Shown: in pieces, positions 17,675 through 27,108 of the stretch | Layout: the number at the start of each line of letters is the position of its first letter | Numbering within the stretch: the first letter of the stretch is position 1 | Assembly (NCBI RefSeq): GCF_002911665.1 | Contig: NZ_MTBP01000002.1 | Span: 1,674,001 to 1,738,000 of the forward strand | DNA from: Actinomadura rubteroloni | GTDB taxonomy: Bacteria; Actinomycetota; Actinomycetes; Streptosporangiales; Streptosporangiaceae | DNA length: 64,000 nucleotides | Direction of reading: 5' to 3' | Notes under the pieces: generated by a model | What the model saw: the letters and a program-made list of their open reading frames with translations, nothing else | Told to the model about the DNA's origin: nothing | Databases searched by the model: none | Program-made: the position numbers and the translations under genes

Positions 17675-19108
17675 CTACGGCAGCTCGGCGCTGAAATGGC
17701 GGACGGCGTGCAGGACGCCGTCCGCCATCGTCTCCAGCAGCGCGAAGTCGACGTTCTTCACCGTGTCGCACATGGTGTGGTAGCAGGGGTCGTACGGGTC
17801 GCCCGCCTTGCCGCCGTAGGTGCGGGCCTCGGCGGTGGTCTTGTTGCCGTCCGCGCCGGACTCCATGCCGCCCGCCGGGATGCCCGCCTTCACGAACGGG
17901 CCGTAGTCGGAGCGCCCGGTGTACGGGCTGTCGGTCACCGGCAGGTCCCGGGACGCGTAGTAGTCGCGGAACACCGCCTCGATCGCGCCCGACCCCGCCG
18001 GCGGGTCCTTCTCCGCGCCGAGCGACGCGTCCCCGTCGTAGACGCCCCGGACGCCGTTCACCGAGCCCAGCATGTCGAAGTTGAGCGCCAGCGCGATCTT
18101 CGCCCGCTCGGCCTTGGGCAGCGCGGTGACGTAGTGCTCCGAGCCGCGCAGCCCGTCCTCCTCGGCACCCCAGAACGCGAACCGGACGCGGTTGCGCAGC
18201 GGCGTCCGGGACATCCGCCGCGCGGCCGCGAGCACCGCCGCGACGCCCGTCGCGTTGTCGTTGATGCCCGGCCCCTCCGGGATGCTGTCGAGATGGGCGC
18301 CGACGACCACGACGCGGCCGGACGCGCCGCCGGACGTGTCCGCGAGGACGTTCGCGCCGTGCTTGCGGACCGTCCCCGCCTTCGTCCGGACGTGCAGCCG
18401 CAGCGTCCCCTTGCGCGCCGCCCGCACCAGCGCGGACCCGATCGAGTACGACGTCGAGACCACCGGGAGCTTCCGCTGCCGCTGCAGCGTCCCGCCCGCG
18501 ACGCTCCGCGCGTCCGAACGGTTGTAGACCACGACGGCCGACGCCCCCGCCGCACGCGCCCGCGTCACCTTCACCGAGAACTCGCACGCCCCGCGCTGCA
18601 CCAGCGCGATCGCGCCGCGCGGGAACCGGGCGAAGTCGGCGGCCTCGCACGCCGCCGTCCCCGCCTGCCCGGCCGCGGGCACGTCCACCGGCACCGCGCG
18701 CGCCGTCACGTCGCCCGACCCGGAGTACTCCATCGTCACGAAGTCCGTCCCGTGGACGTACGGACGGGCCCTGGGCGCCGTCCGCGCGAACTCCGGCGTG
18801 TCCCGCTCCGCCCAGTCCGGATAGGTGAACGGCTGGACGGCCGGCGCGTACCCCGCCCGCCTCAGCTCCGCCACGACGTAGGAGACCGACCCGTCGAACC
18901 CGCGCGTCCCCGCCGCGCGGTTCCCGCCGTGCTCCCGGGCGATCCGCGCGAACGCGTCGAGGTCCCGCCGCACGTCCTCCATCAGCCCGCGCGACGGGTG
19001 GGCGGCGGACGCGGGCAACGACGCGAGGGGAACGGCCGCGACCGGGACGAGCAGCGCGGCGCACAGAACAGTGAGTTTCACGATCACCAAGAGTGCCCGT
19101 CCGGACAC
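17675..19108 (-). CDS. Secreted M28-family zinc aminopeptidase
   Basis: The 477-residue protein has a Sec signal peptide ending near ASAAHP, a PA domain inserted in the peptidase (FPRGAIALVQRGACEFSVKV), and an M28 catalytic domain. Zinc ligands and catalytic residues are visible in GAHLDSIPEGPGINDNATG, FAFWGAEEDGLRGSEHYV, ALNFDMLGSVN and PYDPCYHTMCD. It resembles actinomycete leucine/lysine aminopeptidases acting outside the cell. The start is uncertain: GTG at 19108 gives the longest signal peptide, while later GTG codons would also leave a hydrophobic core. It converges with the pseudokinase gene, 7 bases between stops. Confidence 0.9.
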   Translation of the reverse strand: MSGRALLVIVKLTVLCAALLVPVAAVPLASLPASAAHPSRGLMEDVRRDLDAFARIAREHGGNRAAGTRGFDGSVSYVVAELRRAGYAPAVQPFTYPDWAERDTPEFARTAPRARPYVHGTDFVTMEYSGSGDVTARAVPVDVPAAGQAGTAACEAADFARFPRGAIALVQRGACEFSVKVTRARAAGASAVVVYNRSDARSVAGGTLQRQRKLPVVSTSYSIGSALVRAARKGTLRLHVRTKAGTVRKHGANVLADTSGGASGRVVVVGAHLDSIPEGPGINDNATGVAAVLAAARRMSRTPLRNRVRFAFWGAEEDGLRGSEHYVTALPKAERAKIALALNFDMLGSVNGVRGVYDGDASLGAEKDPPAGSGAIEAVFRDYYASRDLPVTDSPYTGRSDYGPFVKAGIPAGGMESGADGNKTTAEARTYGGKAGDPYDPCYHTMCDTVKNVDFALLETMADGVLHAVRHFSAELP

Positions 19109-19187
19109 CCGGAGCCACTTACCGACGCGCCCGAAAAACCTGTCCCCGGCGCACGCGCACGATGACCGGCGCGGCGCCGACGGAGAG

Positions 19188-19649
19188 CTACTCCGGTTGC
19201 GGGATGTCGACGGGGAAGCCGGGCGGGGCGGCCTCCAGCCAGGACAGGAAGCCGGTCAGGGCGGACGCGCCCATCGCCAGTTCGAGCCGCGTCCCGCCGT
19301 CGCGCACCGCGATGACCTCGACCCCTGGCAGCAGGCCCTCGGCCTCCCGGTCCCCCGGCGCGCGGCGGCCGGACACGACGAGGCCCCGGCGGTGGATCAC
19401 CTGCCGGGGCCTGGCGCGGAAACCGAACACACGGTGCCAATGCAGCGTGTCGCCCTGGTAACGGGCGATGCCGAGGCGCCACGGCCCCGGCTCACCCGTC
19501 TCCGGGCACACGCGCAGACTGCACTCGACGGTGCCGCCCTTGCGGACGAACCACCGCCGCCGTACCGCCATGACCGCGAACAGCACGGCCGCCACGAGAA
19601 CGACGACGGCGAGCACCGAGCCCGCGTCCGCTGCCAGGTGCCCGCCCAT
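19188..19649 (-). CDS. DUF2550 membrane protein
   Basis: The 153-residue protein has one N-terminal transmembrane helix (VLAVVVLVAAVLFAVMAV) followed by a cytoplasmic beta-rich domain beginning RRRWFVRKGGTVECSLRV and containing WRLGIARYQGDTLHWHRVF. This matches DUF2550, a family that almost always follows atpC in actinobacteria, as here (17 bases). Function is unknown. Confidence 0.88.
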   Translation of the reverse strand: MGGHLAADAGSVLAVVVLVAAVLFAVMAVRRRWFVRKGGTVECSLRVCPETGEPGPWRLGIARYQGDTLHWHRVFGFRARPRQVIHRRGLVVSGRRAPGDREAEGLLPGVEVIAVRDGGTRLELAMGASALTGFLSWLEAAPPGFPVDIPQPE

Positions 19650-19666
19650 CGAACCGTCCCGCCGTG

Positions 19667-20053
19667 TTACGCGTCGGCGCCCGCCGCGAGCAGGCGCGCA
19701 CGCGCCCGCCGCTCCGCGGTCGTGTCGGCGTCCCCGGCGGAGAGCGCCTCCTCCAAAGACCGGCGCGCGTCCGCGACGTCGATCTCGTGCGCCAGCTCGG
19801 CCTGCTCGGCGAGCACCGACACCTCGTCGCCCGCGATCGAGAAGAACCCGCTGCCGACCATCGCGCGGATCTTCTCCGAGCCGTCGGCCGGTTCGATCGT
19901 CACGACGCTGCCGTCCAGCAGCACGCCGAGCACCGGGGCGTGGCCCGGCAGGATGCCGAGCTGGCCCTCGATGGTCTGCGCGACCACCAGTTTGGCCTCG
20001 CCGGCCCAGACCTCGCGCTCGGGCGAGACCAGACCGACCTTCAGGGTTGCCAC
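19667..20053 (-). CDS. atpC: ATP synthase F1 epsilon subunit
   Basis: The 128-residue epsilon subunit opens with the usual beta-sandwich (LKVGLVSPEREVWAGEAKLV, then GQLGILPGHAPVLGVL) and ends with the alpha-helical hairpin that can inhibit ATP hydrolysis. GTG at 20053 is chosen because GGAGGAC lies 5 bases before it. It is the last F1 gene of the operon, 65 bases after atpD, and is followed by DUF2550. Confidence 0.95.
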   Translation of the reverse strand: MATLKVGLVSPEREVWAGEAKLVVAQTIEGQLGILPGHAPVLGVLLDGSVVTIEPADGSEKIRAMVGSGFFSIAGDEVSVLAEQAELAHEIDVADARRSLEEALSAGDADTTAERRARARLLAAGADA

Positions 20054-20118
20054 TACGTCCTCCGAACTCAAGCGGAGCGGACCGGCGGGCCGCCGGAAGG
20101 GACGGCCCGCCGGAACGA

Positions 20119-21549
20119 CTACTTCTCCAGCTCCTTGGCCTTCTTCTCGACGTCCTCGATCCCGCCGCACATGAAGAACGCCTGCTCCGGAATGTGGTCG
20201 TACTTGCCCTCGGCGATCGCCTTGAAGGACGCGACGGTCTCGTCCTTCGGCACCGTCACGCCCTCCTGGCCGGTGAACTGCTCGGCCACGTACATCGGGT
20301 GCGACAGGAAGCGCTCGATGCGCCGCGCCCGCTGGACGGTGACCTTGTCCTCCTCCGACAGCTCGTCGATGCCGAGGATCGCGATGATGTCCTGCAGTTC
20401 CTTGTACTTCTGCAGGATCCGCTTCACCTCCTGCGCCACCGAGTAGTGCTCGTTGCCGAGCACCTGCGGGTCCATGATCCGCGAGGTGGACGTCAGCGGG
20501 TCCACCGCCGGGAAGATGCCCTTGGACGAGATGTCGCGCGACAGCTCGGTGGTGGCGTCCAGGTGGGCGAACGTGGTGTGCGGGGCCGGGTCGGTGATGT
20601 CGTCCGCGGGCACGTAGATCGCCTGCATCGAGGTGATCGAGTGGCCGCGGGTCGAGGTGATCCGCTCCTGCAGCACGCCCATCTCGTCGGCCAGCGTCGG
20701 CTGGTAGCCCACCGCGGACGGCATGCGCCCGAGCAGCGTGGACACCTCCGAACCGGCCTGGGTGAACCGGAAGATGTTGTCGATGAACAGCATCACGTCC
20801 TGGCCCTGGACGTCGCGGAAGTACTCCGCCATCGTCAGGCCCGACAGCGCCACCCGAAGACGCGTGCCCGGGGGCTCGTCCATCTGGCCGAACACCAGGG
20901 CGGTGTCGGCGAGGACGCCGGACTCGTCCATCTCGACCCAGAGGTCGTTGCCCTCACGCGTGCGCTCGCCGACGCCGGCGAACACCGAGGTGCCGCCGAA
21001 GTTCTTGGCGACGCGCCGGATCATCTCCTGGATGAGGACGGTCTTGCCCACGCCCGCGCCGCCGAACAGGCCGATCTTGCCGCCCCGGACGTACGGGGAC
21101 AGCAGGTCGATGACCTTGATGCCGGTCTCCAGCATCTCGGTCTTCGACTCGAGCTGGTCGAACTTCGGCGCCTGGCGGTGGATGCCCCAGCGCTCGTTGA
21201 TCTCCAGCGACGCCGTCGGGACGTCCAGCGCGTCACCGAGGGCGTTCCACACGTGGCCCTTGGTGATGTCGCCGACCGGCACCGAGATCGGCTTGCCGGT
21301 GTCGCTGACGGACGCGCCGCGCACCATGCCGTCGGTCGGCTGCATCGAGATCGCGCGGATCATGTTGTCGCCGAGGTGCTGCGCGACCTCGAGCGTCAGC
21401 GTCTTGACCTCGTCGCCGAGCTCGACGTCGATGTGCAGCGCGTTGTAGATCTCCGGAATGGCGTCGGCGGGGAACTCCACGTCGACGACCGGGCCGATGA
21501 CCCGGGCGACGCGCCCGGTGGCCGCCGCCGTCTCTACCTGAGCAGTCAT
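20119..21549 (-). CDS. atpD: ATP synthase F1 beta subunit
   Basis: The 476-residue catalytic beta subunit has the P-loop GLFGGAGVGKTVLIQEM, the catalytic-site segments SVFAGVGERTREGNDLW and ALVFGQMDEPPGTRLRV, and the Walker B-containing DVMLFIDNIFRFTQAGSEVS. Length and order are normal. ATG at 21549 follows GGGGAG and begins MTAQVETA; a GTG two codons upstream is less likely. The gene starts just 2 bases after the atpG stop. Confidence 0.97.
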   Translation of the reverse strand: MTAQVETAAATGRVARVIGPVVDVEFPADAIPEIYNALHIDVELGDEVKTLTLEVAQHLGDNMIRAISMQPTDGMVRGASVSDTGKPISVPVGDITKGHVWNALGDALDVPTASLEINERWGIHRQAPKFDQLESKTEMLETGIKVIDLLSPYVRGGKIGLFGGAGVGKTVLIQEMIRRVAKNFGGTSVFAGVGERTREGNDLWVEMDESGVLADTALVFGQMDEPPGTRLRVALSGLTMAEYFRDVQGQDVMLFIDNIFRFTQAGSEVSTLLGRMPSAVGYQPTLADEMGVLQERITSTRGHSITSMQAIYVPADDITDPAPHTTFAHLDATTELSRDISSKGIFPAVDPLTSTSRIMDPQVLGNEHYSVAQEVKRILQKYKELQDIIAILGIDELSEEDKVTVQRARRIERFLSHPMYVAEQFTGQEGVTVPKDETVASFKAIAEGKYDHIPEQAFFMCGGIEDVEKKAKELEK

Positions 21550-21551
21550 TC

Positions 21552-22457
21552 TCACTCCCCGCCAGAATCGGCGAGCGCGTCAGCGCCACCGACGATCTCG
21601 CTGATTTCCTGGGTGATGGCCGCCTGCCGCGCCTGGTTCATCAGCCGCGTGTAGACGTCGATCAGTTCGTTGGCATTGTCGGTCGCCGACTTCATCGCCC
21701 GGCGGCGCGCGGCGTGCTCGGACGCGGCCGACTGGAGCAGCATGTGGAAGATGCGGCTCTCGATGTAGTTCGGCAGCATCAGGTCCAGCGCGTCCTTGGC
21801 GGACGGCTCGAACTCGTACGCCGGGAGCACCGGCCCGGTCCCGTCGTCCTCGCGCTCGCTGATCTCCAGCGGGATCAGCCGGCGGACCTGGACCTCCTGC
21901 GTCAGCATCGAGTGGAACTCGGTGTAGATCACGTGGATCTCACCGACCCCGCCCTCGGCGTCGGTCTTCAGGAAGTCCTCGGCGACCCGGCGGCCGATCC
22001 GCTCGGCGGAGTCGAACGTCGGACGGTCGCTGAACCCCGTCCACGCCTCGGCGTAGTCGCGGTCCCGGAACCGGTACCAGGTGAGGCCCTTGTTGCCCAC
22101 CAGGTACATCACCGGCTCGCGGCCCCGGTCGCGCAGCCGCTGCGCGAGCGCCTCGGCCTCCCGCAGGACGTTGGCGTTGTAGCCGCCGCAGAACCCGCGG
22201 TCGCTGGTGATGACCACGACGGCCGACCGCGAGTCCTCCGGCTGCTCGTGCAGCAGGGGGTGGTCGATGCCGACGTTGTGGCTGACCAGCGCGGTGAGGG
22301 CCGCGACGATCTGGTCGGCGTAGGGCTTGGACGCCGCCACCGCGTGCTGGGCCTTGACGATGCGCGAGGTGGCGATCATCTCCTGCGCACGCGTGATCTT
22401 CGCGGTCGACTTGACCGACCTGATCCGCTGGCGCAGCTCGCGTACCTGTGCGGGCAT
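21552..22457 (-). CDS. atpG: ATP synthase F1 gamma subunit
   Basis: The 301-residue gamma subunit forms the central rotating shaft. The N-terminal helix RELRQRIRSVKSTAKITRAQ and the C-terminal helix AMKSATDNANELIDVYTRLM followed by RQAAITQEISEIVGG are diagnostic. The middle carries the usual SDRGFCGGYNANVLREAE. It starts 3 bases after atpA and lies in the standard A-G-D order. Confidence 0.97.
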   Translation of the reverse strand: MPAQVRELRQRIRSVKSTAKITRAQEMIATSRIVKAQHAVAASKPYADQIVAALTALVSHNVGIDHPLLHEQPEDSRSAVVVITSDRGFCGGYNANVLREAEALAQRLRDRGREPVMYLVGNKGLTWYRFRDRDYAEAWTGFSDRPTFDSAERIGRRVAEDFLKTDAEGGVGEIHVIYTEFHSMLTQEVQVRRLIPLEISEREDDGTGPVLPAYEFEPSAKDALDLMLPNYIESRIFHMLLQSAASEHAARRRAMKSATDNANELIDVYTRLMNQARQAAITQEISEIVGGADALADSGGE

Positions 22458-22460
22458 CGG

Positions 22461-24095
22461 TCAGCCCTTCTTGACGCGGGTGATCGTCTCCTGACCGACG
22501 GACTCCTCGTCGATGGCCTCGACCGACTCGTCGCCGAGCAGGTCGCCGCCGCTCGTCTCGAAGCCCCGCTTGAACTCGGTGATCGAGTCCTTCAGCGTGG
22601 TGAGGTTGTCGTCGGTGAGCTGCCCGGACTCGCGGATGCCCGACAGCAGGCCGGGGTGCGTGCGCTCCAGGTGGTCCAGGAACCCGCGCTCGAAGCGGCG
22701 GATGTCCTCGACCGGGACGTCGTCCAGCTCGCCGGACGTGCCCGCCCAGACCGCGACGACCTCCTGCTCCACCGGGAACGGCGAGCCCTGCGGCTGCTTG
22801 AGCAGCTCGACCAGGCGGGCGCCGCGGTCGAGCTGGGCGCGCGAGGCGGCGTCCAGGTCGGACGCGAACGCCGCGAACGCCTCCAGGTCGCGGAACTGCG
22901 ACAGGGCCAGCCGCAGCGTGCCCGACACCTTCCGCATGGCCTTGATCTGCGCCGACCCGCCGACGCGGGACACCGACACACCGACGTTGATCGCCGGCCG
23001 GACGCCCTGGTTGAACAGGTCGGTCTCCAGGAAGCACTGACCGTCGGTGATGGAGATGACGTTGGTCGGGATGAACGCCGACACGTCGTTGCCCTTGGTC
23101 TCGATGATCGGGAGACCCGTCATCGAGCCGGCGCCCATGTCGTCCGACAGCTTCGCGCAGCGCTCCAGCAGACGCGAGTGCAGGTAGAAGACGTCACCGG
23201 GGTAGGCCTCGCGGCCCGGCGGACGGCGCAGCAGCAGCGACACCGCGCGGTACGCGTCGGCCTGCTTCGACAGGTCGTCGAAGACGATCAGGACGTGCTT
23301 GCCCTGGTACATCCAGTGCTGGCCGATCGCCGACCCGGTGTAGGGGGCGATGTACTTGTAGCCGGCGGGCTCGGACGCGGGGGCCGCGACGATCGTCGTG
23401 TACTCCAGCGCGCCCGACTCCTCGAGCTGGCGCCGGACGTTGGCGATCGTGGAGCCCTTCTGGCCGACCGCGACGTAGATGCAGCGGACCTGCTGCTTCG
23501 GGTCGCCGGTCTCCCAGTTGATCTTCTGGTTGATGATCGTGTCGATGGCGACCGTCGTCTTGCCGGTCTGCCGGTCGCCGATGATGAGCTGCCGCTGGCC
23601 CCGGCCGATCGGCGTCATCGCGTCGATGGCCTTGATGCCGGTCTGCAGCGGCTCCTTCACCGACTGGCGCTGCACGACCGTGGGGGCCTGCAGTTCCAGG
23701 GCGCGGCGCTCGGTGGACTCGATCGGGCCCTTGCCGTCCAGCGGGTTGCCCAGCGCGTCCACGACGCGGCCGAGGAAGCCGTCGCCGACGGGGGCCGACA
23801 GCACCTCCCCGGTGCGCCGGACCCGCTGGCCCTCTTCGATGTTGCTGAAGTCGCCCAGGATGACGGCGCCGATCTCGCGCACGTCAAGGTTCAGCGCCAG
23901 TCCGCGCGTGCCGTCCTCGAACTCCAGGAGTTCGTTCGCCATCGCGGAGGGCAGTCCCTCGACGTGGGCGATACCGTCGCCGGAATCGACGACGGTGCCG
24001 ACCTCATCACGCGCGGCGGCCTCGGGCTCGTACGACTGGACGAAGCGCTCCAGCGCGTTCCGGATCTCGTCCGGACGGATCGTCAGCTCCGCCAT
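22461..24095 (-). CDS. atpA: ATP synthase F1 alpha subunit
   Basis: The 544-residue alpha subunit has the non-catalytic nucleotide site P-loop LIIGDRQTGKTTVAIDTI, the segment IYVAVGQKGSTIANVRR and the ALPHA/BETA signature region PAINVGVSVSRVGGSAQ. The C-terminus carries an acidic extension (DESVEAIDEESV) typical of actinobacterial alpha subunits, in which such extensions are linked to suppression of ATP hydrolysis in mycobacteria. It follows atpH by 35 bases. Confidence 0.97.
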   Translation of the reverse strand: MAELTIRPDEIRNALERFVQSYEPEAAARDEVGTVVDSGDGIAHVEGLPSAMANELLEFEDGTRGLALNLDVREIGAVILGDFSNIEEGQRVRRTGEVLSAPVGDGFLGRVVDALGNPLDGKGPIESTERRALELQAPTVVQRQSVKEPLQTGIKAIDAMTPIGRGQRQLIIGDRQTGKTTVAIDTIINQKINWETGDPKQQVRCIYVAVGQKGSTIANVRRQLEESGALEYTTIVAAPASEPAGYKYIAPYTGSAIGQHWMYQGKHVLIVFDDLSKQADAYRAVSLLLRRPPGREAYPGDVFYLHSRLLERCAKLSDDMGAGSMTGLPIIETKGNDVSAFIPTNVISITDGQCFLETDLFNQGVRPAINVGVSVSRVGGSAQIKAMRKVSGTLRLALSQFRDLEAFAAFASDLDAASRAQLDRGARLVELLKQPQGSPFPVEQEVVAVWAGTSGELDDVPVEDIRRFERGFLDHLERTHPGLLSGIRESGQLTDDNLTTLKDSITEFKRGFETSGGDLLGDESVEAIDEESVGQETITRVKKG

Positions 24096-24130
24096 GATTC
24101 CTCTCTTGCTCCCTAAAGGGGTCAGCTCTG

Positions 24131-24949
24131 CTAGCCCGCGAGCCGCCGCCGGACATCGTCCAGCCGGCCGGCGATCGTGCCGTCGATGATCTCGTCCCCG
24201 ATCTGGACGGACAGGCCGCCCAGCGTGCTCGGGTCGATCTCGATGTTCAGGTGGACTTGGTGGCCGTACGCCGAGGCGAGCACGCCGGCGAGCCGGGTGC
24301 GCTGGTCGGCGGACAGGTCCACGGGAGTGCGCACGACCGCCACGAGCCGCTGCCGCCGCTGGGCGACGAGCCTGCCGTACTCGGCGAGTCCGCCTTCCAG
24401 GCTACGTCCTCGCGGCCGGAGCACCAGCTCCGTGACGAGGGTCAGCGCCGCCGCCGTGACCTTGCCGTCGAGCAGGTCGTTCAGCACGGCGGCCTTGCGG
24501 TCGTCCGGCAGGTTGCGGGCGACGAGCGCGGCGCGCAGGGCGTGCTCGCGCTCGATGACCCGGGAGAACCGGAACAGCTCGTCCTCCAGGTCGTCCACGC
24601 GGCCCTCGGCCTCGGCGCGGGCGGCCTCGGCGGTGACCGCGAGGTTCTCCAGGGCGTCCGACAACTCCGCCGGCCTGGACCAGCGCAGCCGGACCACGTC
24701 GGCGACCAGTCCGAGAGCGGCCGGGGAGATCTGGTTCTCCAGCAGCGCCCGCACGAGCGCGTCCTTGGCGTCGGCGGCGGCCGACGGGTCGGACACCGCG
24801 CGGCGCACGCCGTGCTCCCGGTCGATCAGGTTCAGCACCGCGAACAGGTCCGCGCCCAGCCGGCCGAGGTCGGCGGACGGGATGACCGCGTCCAGCCGCT
24901 CCCGCGCCGCGGCCAGGGAGGCCCTGCCCACCGCTCCCGTGATGGTCAT
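24131..24949 (-). CDS. atpH: ATP synthase F1 delta subunit
   Basis: The 272-residue delta subunit links the alpha3-beta3 head to the peripheral stalk. It has the OSCP-like N-terminal helical domain (ARERLDAVIPSADLGRLGAD) and a C-terminal segment VHLNIEIDPSTLGGLSVQIG typical of the family. It is longer than E. coli delta (177 aa), as is normal in actinobacteria. Its start overlaps the atpF stop by 4 bases, implying translational coupling. Confidence 0.95.
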   Translation of the reverse strand: MTITGAVGRASLAAARERLDAVIPSADLGRLGADLFAVLNLIDREHGVRRAVSDPSAAADAKDALVRALLENQISPAALGLVADVVRLRWSRPAELSDALENLAVTAEAARAEAEGRVDDLEDELFRFSRVIEREHALRAALVARNLPDDRKAAVLNDLLDGKVTAAALTLVTELVLRPRGRSLEGGLAEYGRLVAQRRQRLVAVVRTPVDLSADQRTRLAGVLASAYGHQVHLNIEIDPSTLGGLSVQIGDEIIDGTIAGRLDDVRRRLAG

Positions 24950-25512
24950 GATGTGATCTGCTCCCGGTGTCCCGCGCGGCCTTCGAGTTCCTCCAGGAAC
25001 CGGTCGACCACGCGGCTCTGGCGGGCGGTGTCCTCCAGGGACTCGCCCACGACACGGCCGGCCAGCTCGACCGAGAGCGCGCCGATCTCGGCGCGCAGCG
25101 CGGCCACGGCCTGCTGCTTGTCCGCCTCGATCTGGGCGTGCGCGGCCTCGACGATGCGCCGGGCCTCGGCCTGGGCCTGCTCCTTCATCTGCGCGATGAT
25201 CTGGTTGCCCTGCTCACGCGCCTCCTCGGCCTGCCGGGTGGCGTCGCGCTGGGCCTCCTTGAGCTTGGCCTGGTACTGGTCGAGGGTCTGCTGCGCTTCC
25301 TTCTGCGCCTCCTCGGCCTTGGCCAGCCCGCCCTCGATCGCCTTGGTCCGCTCGGCGAGCGTCGCCTGGATCTTCGGGACGAACAGCTTGCCCACGAGGA
25401 TCAGCACGATGGCGAAGGCGATGGAGCCGACGACGAGTTCGGCGGTGTCGGGGAGGACCGGGTTGGTGTCCCCTCCCTCGGCGAGCACCCTTGCGACGAG
25501 CGCACTGCTCAT
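24946..25512 (-). CDS. atpF: ATP synthase Fo b subunit
   Basis: The 188-residue peripheral stalk subunit has one N-terminal membrane helix (AELVVGSIAFAIVLILVG) followed by a long charged coiled coil rich in alanine, glutamate, lysine and glutamine (KAEEAQKEAQQTLDQYQAKL). It sits between atpE and atpH in the usual order. Confidence 0.96.
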   Translation of the reverse strand: MSSALVARVLAEGGDTNPVLPDTAELVVGSIAFAIVLILVGKLFVPKIQATLAERTKAIEGGLAKAEEAQKEAQQTLDQYQAKLKEAQRDATRQAEEAREQGNQIIAQMKEQAQAEARRIVEAAHAQIEADKQQAVAALRAEIGALSVELAGRVVGESLEDTARQSRVVDRFLEELEGRAGHREQITS

Positions 25513-25550
25513 GGCGGTTCCGCCTTCCTCTCAGAAGTGAGGGCCGTCGA

Positions 25551-25787
25551 TCACTTGTGGACGAACGGCACGACGAAACCGATGAGCGCGAGCGCCTCGG
25601 TCAGGGCGAAGCCCAGCAGCATGTTCTGGCGGATGACGTTCACCATCTCGGGCTGGCGGGCCATCGCCTGGACGCCCTGGCCGAAGATGATGCCGACGCC
25701 GATGCCGGGGCCGATGGCGGCGAGACCGTACGCGATGGAGCCGAGGTTGCCGCCGATGTGGTCGGTCGCGGCGAGAACAGCGCTCAT
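25551..25787 (-). CDS. atpE: ATP synthase Fo c subunit
   Basis: The 78-residue c-ring subunit is a two-helix hairpin: GLAAIGPGIGVGIIFGQGV, a polar loop ARQPE, and the second helix with the proton-binding glutamate E64 in LLGFALTEALALIGF. ATG at 25787 follows AAGGAAAG and gives the expected length; upstream frame extension is rejected. Short ribosome binding site and small size fit the usual high expression. Confidence 0.96.
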   Translation of the reverse strand: MSAVLAATDHIGGNLGSIAYGLAAIGPGIGVGIIFGQGVQAMARQPEMVNVIRQNMLLGFALTEALALIGFVVPFVHK

Positions 25788-25859
25788 GTCAGCTTTCCTT
25801 CTCATTCGACCGGTGGGGGTTGGGTCCACCGGAGGTTTGCGGTTACAGGATGGTCCGGG

Positions 25860-26666
25860 TCAGTGCTCGGGGTGCAGGGCGCCGCCGATGTAGGACGCCG
25901 CCAGCAGGACGAAGATGAACGCCTGCAGGCTCTGCACGAAGATCTCGAAGCCGGTCATGACGATCGTCATCAGGAAGCCGACGACGCCGACGCCGGCTCC
26001 GAGCGGGGTGAGCTTCTCGACCAGGAACCACCAGGCGACGGTGGAGAAGAAGGCCAGGAGAAGGTGCCCCGCGAACATGTTCGCGAAAAGTCGGACCGAG
26101 TGGGTGAACGGCCGGAGGATGATGTTCGAGAGGAACTCGATCGGCGCGAGGATGATGTACAGCGGCTTGGGCAGCCCCGGCGGGAACATCATGTTCTTGA
26201 AGTAGCCGATGAAGCCCTGGTTCTTGATGCTCAGGAAGAGCATCAGCACGTACACGAACGCGGCGAGCACGATCGGGAACGCGATGTGGGACGGCACCGG
26301 AAGCTGCAGGACCGGTACGACGCCCGCCAGGTTCAGGAAGAGGACGAAGAAGAACGTGGTGAACAGGAAGCCCATCCACCGGTCGCCGTCCTTGCCGATC
26401 ATCGGCCGGGCGACCTGGTCGCGGACGAACAGGTAGGCGACCTCGCCGACGTTCTGCACGCCGCGCGGGACGAGCTGCGCGTTGCCGAACGCCCGCCAGG
26501 CGAAGACGACGAGGAGGAGTCCGGCGAGGGCGACGATCAGGACGGGCTTGGTCAGCCAGTCCAGCCAGGACGGCCCGCCGGGGAAAAGCGGCCCCCATTC
26601 GAAGATGTGGAGGCCGGGGGCCTCGAACTCATCTCCGCTCTGGGCGAGGAGGTGCGGCGCGCTCAC
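25860..26666 (-). CDS. atpB: ATP synthase Fo a subunit
   Basis: The 268-residue proton channel subunit has five to six transmembrane helices. The essential arginine lies in FTHSVRLFANMFAGHLLLAF, and the C-terminal helix holds VQSLQAFIFVLLAASYIGG. GTG start at 26666. It is the first canonical Fo gene, 103 bases after the AtpZ/I-like gene and 72 bases before atpE. Confidence 0.95.
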   Translation of the reverse strand: MSAPHLLAQSGDEFEAPGLHIFEWGPLFPGGPSWLDWLTKPVLIVALAGLLLVVFAWRAFGNAQLVPRGVQNVGEVAYLFVRDQVARPMIGKDGDRWMGFLFTTFFFVLFLNLAGVVPVLQLPVPSHIAFPIVLAAFVYVLMLFLSIKNQGFIGYFKNMMFPPGLPKPLYIILAPIEFLSNIILRPFTHSVRLFANMFAGHLLLAFFSTVAWWFLVEKLTPLGAGVGVVGFLMTIVMTGFEIFVQSLQAFIFVLLAASYIGGALHPEH

Positions 26667-26769
26667 GCGGCAGTCCCTTCGTCAGTGACACTGCAGGTCG
26701 GTCGGTACTTCGGGTGCGCGCCGGGGCGCGACTTGGGTCCGGAGGCGGCCCGCCGTCCCGCGGGCGCCG

Positions 26770-27018
26770 TCAGCGGCCGTAGCGGAGGTAGACCAGGTAG
26801 AGCGCTAGAGCGAGGCCCACCAGGATTCCGATGGGGAACAGTGCCGAGGTGCCCAGCCAGCGGTCCAGGAGCCAGCCGATCCCGCCGTAGACGGCCATGC
26901 CGCTCAGCGTGTAGCTGGGCACGGACCAGGCGGCGTTGGCGAAGCTCCGGTGTTCCGAGTCCGGGTCGGACTCCGGACCTGGCGTGCGCTCCTCCTCGCT
27001 CATCGCAGGACGGACCAT
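26770..27018 (-). CDS. AtpZ/AtpI-family small membrane protein
   Basis: The 82-residue protein has an acidic cytoplasmic N-terminus and two transmembrane helices (SGMAVYGGIGWLLDRWL and FPIGILVGLALALYLVYL). This architecture is that of the AtpZ/AtpI family (PF09527-like), thought to help c-ring assembly or magnesium uptake for the ATP synthase. An ATG five codons later (27003) is an alternative start. It sits between the AtpI-like gene and atpB. Confidence 0.85.
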   Translation of the reverse strand: MVRPAMSEEERTPGPESDPDSEHRSFANAAWSVPSYTLSGMAVYGGIGWLLDRWLGTSALFPIGILVGLALALYLVYLRYGR

Positions 27019-27108
27019 AGCAGCCCAACTCCCTGGTGGTCATATCGGTGCGGTCCGCGGCCGGAGGCGCTTTCCGGCCACCGTGGGGGCGGTGTCCCGC
27101 GGGCTTCA

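Noticed and set aside
19468..21654. Long plus-strand frame opposite the atpC-atpD region
   Set aside because: It is antisense to well-conserved ATP synthase genes, and its composition is that of a frame shadow.
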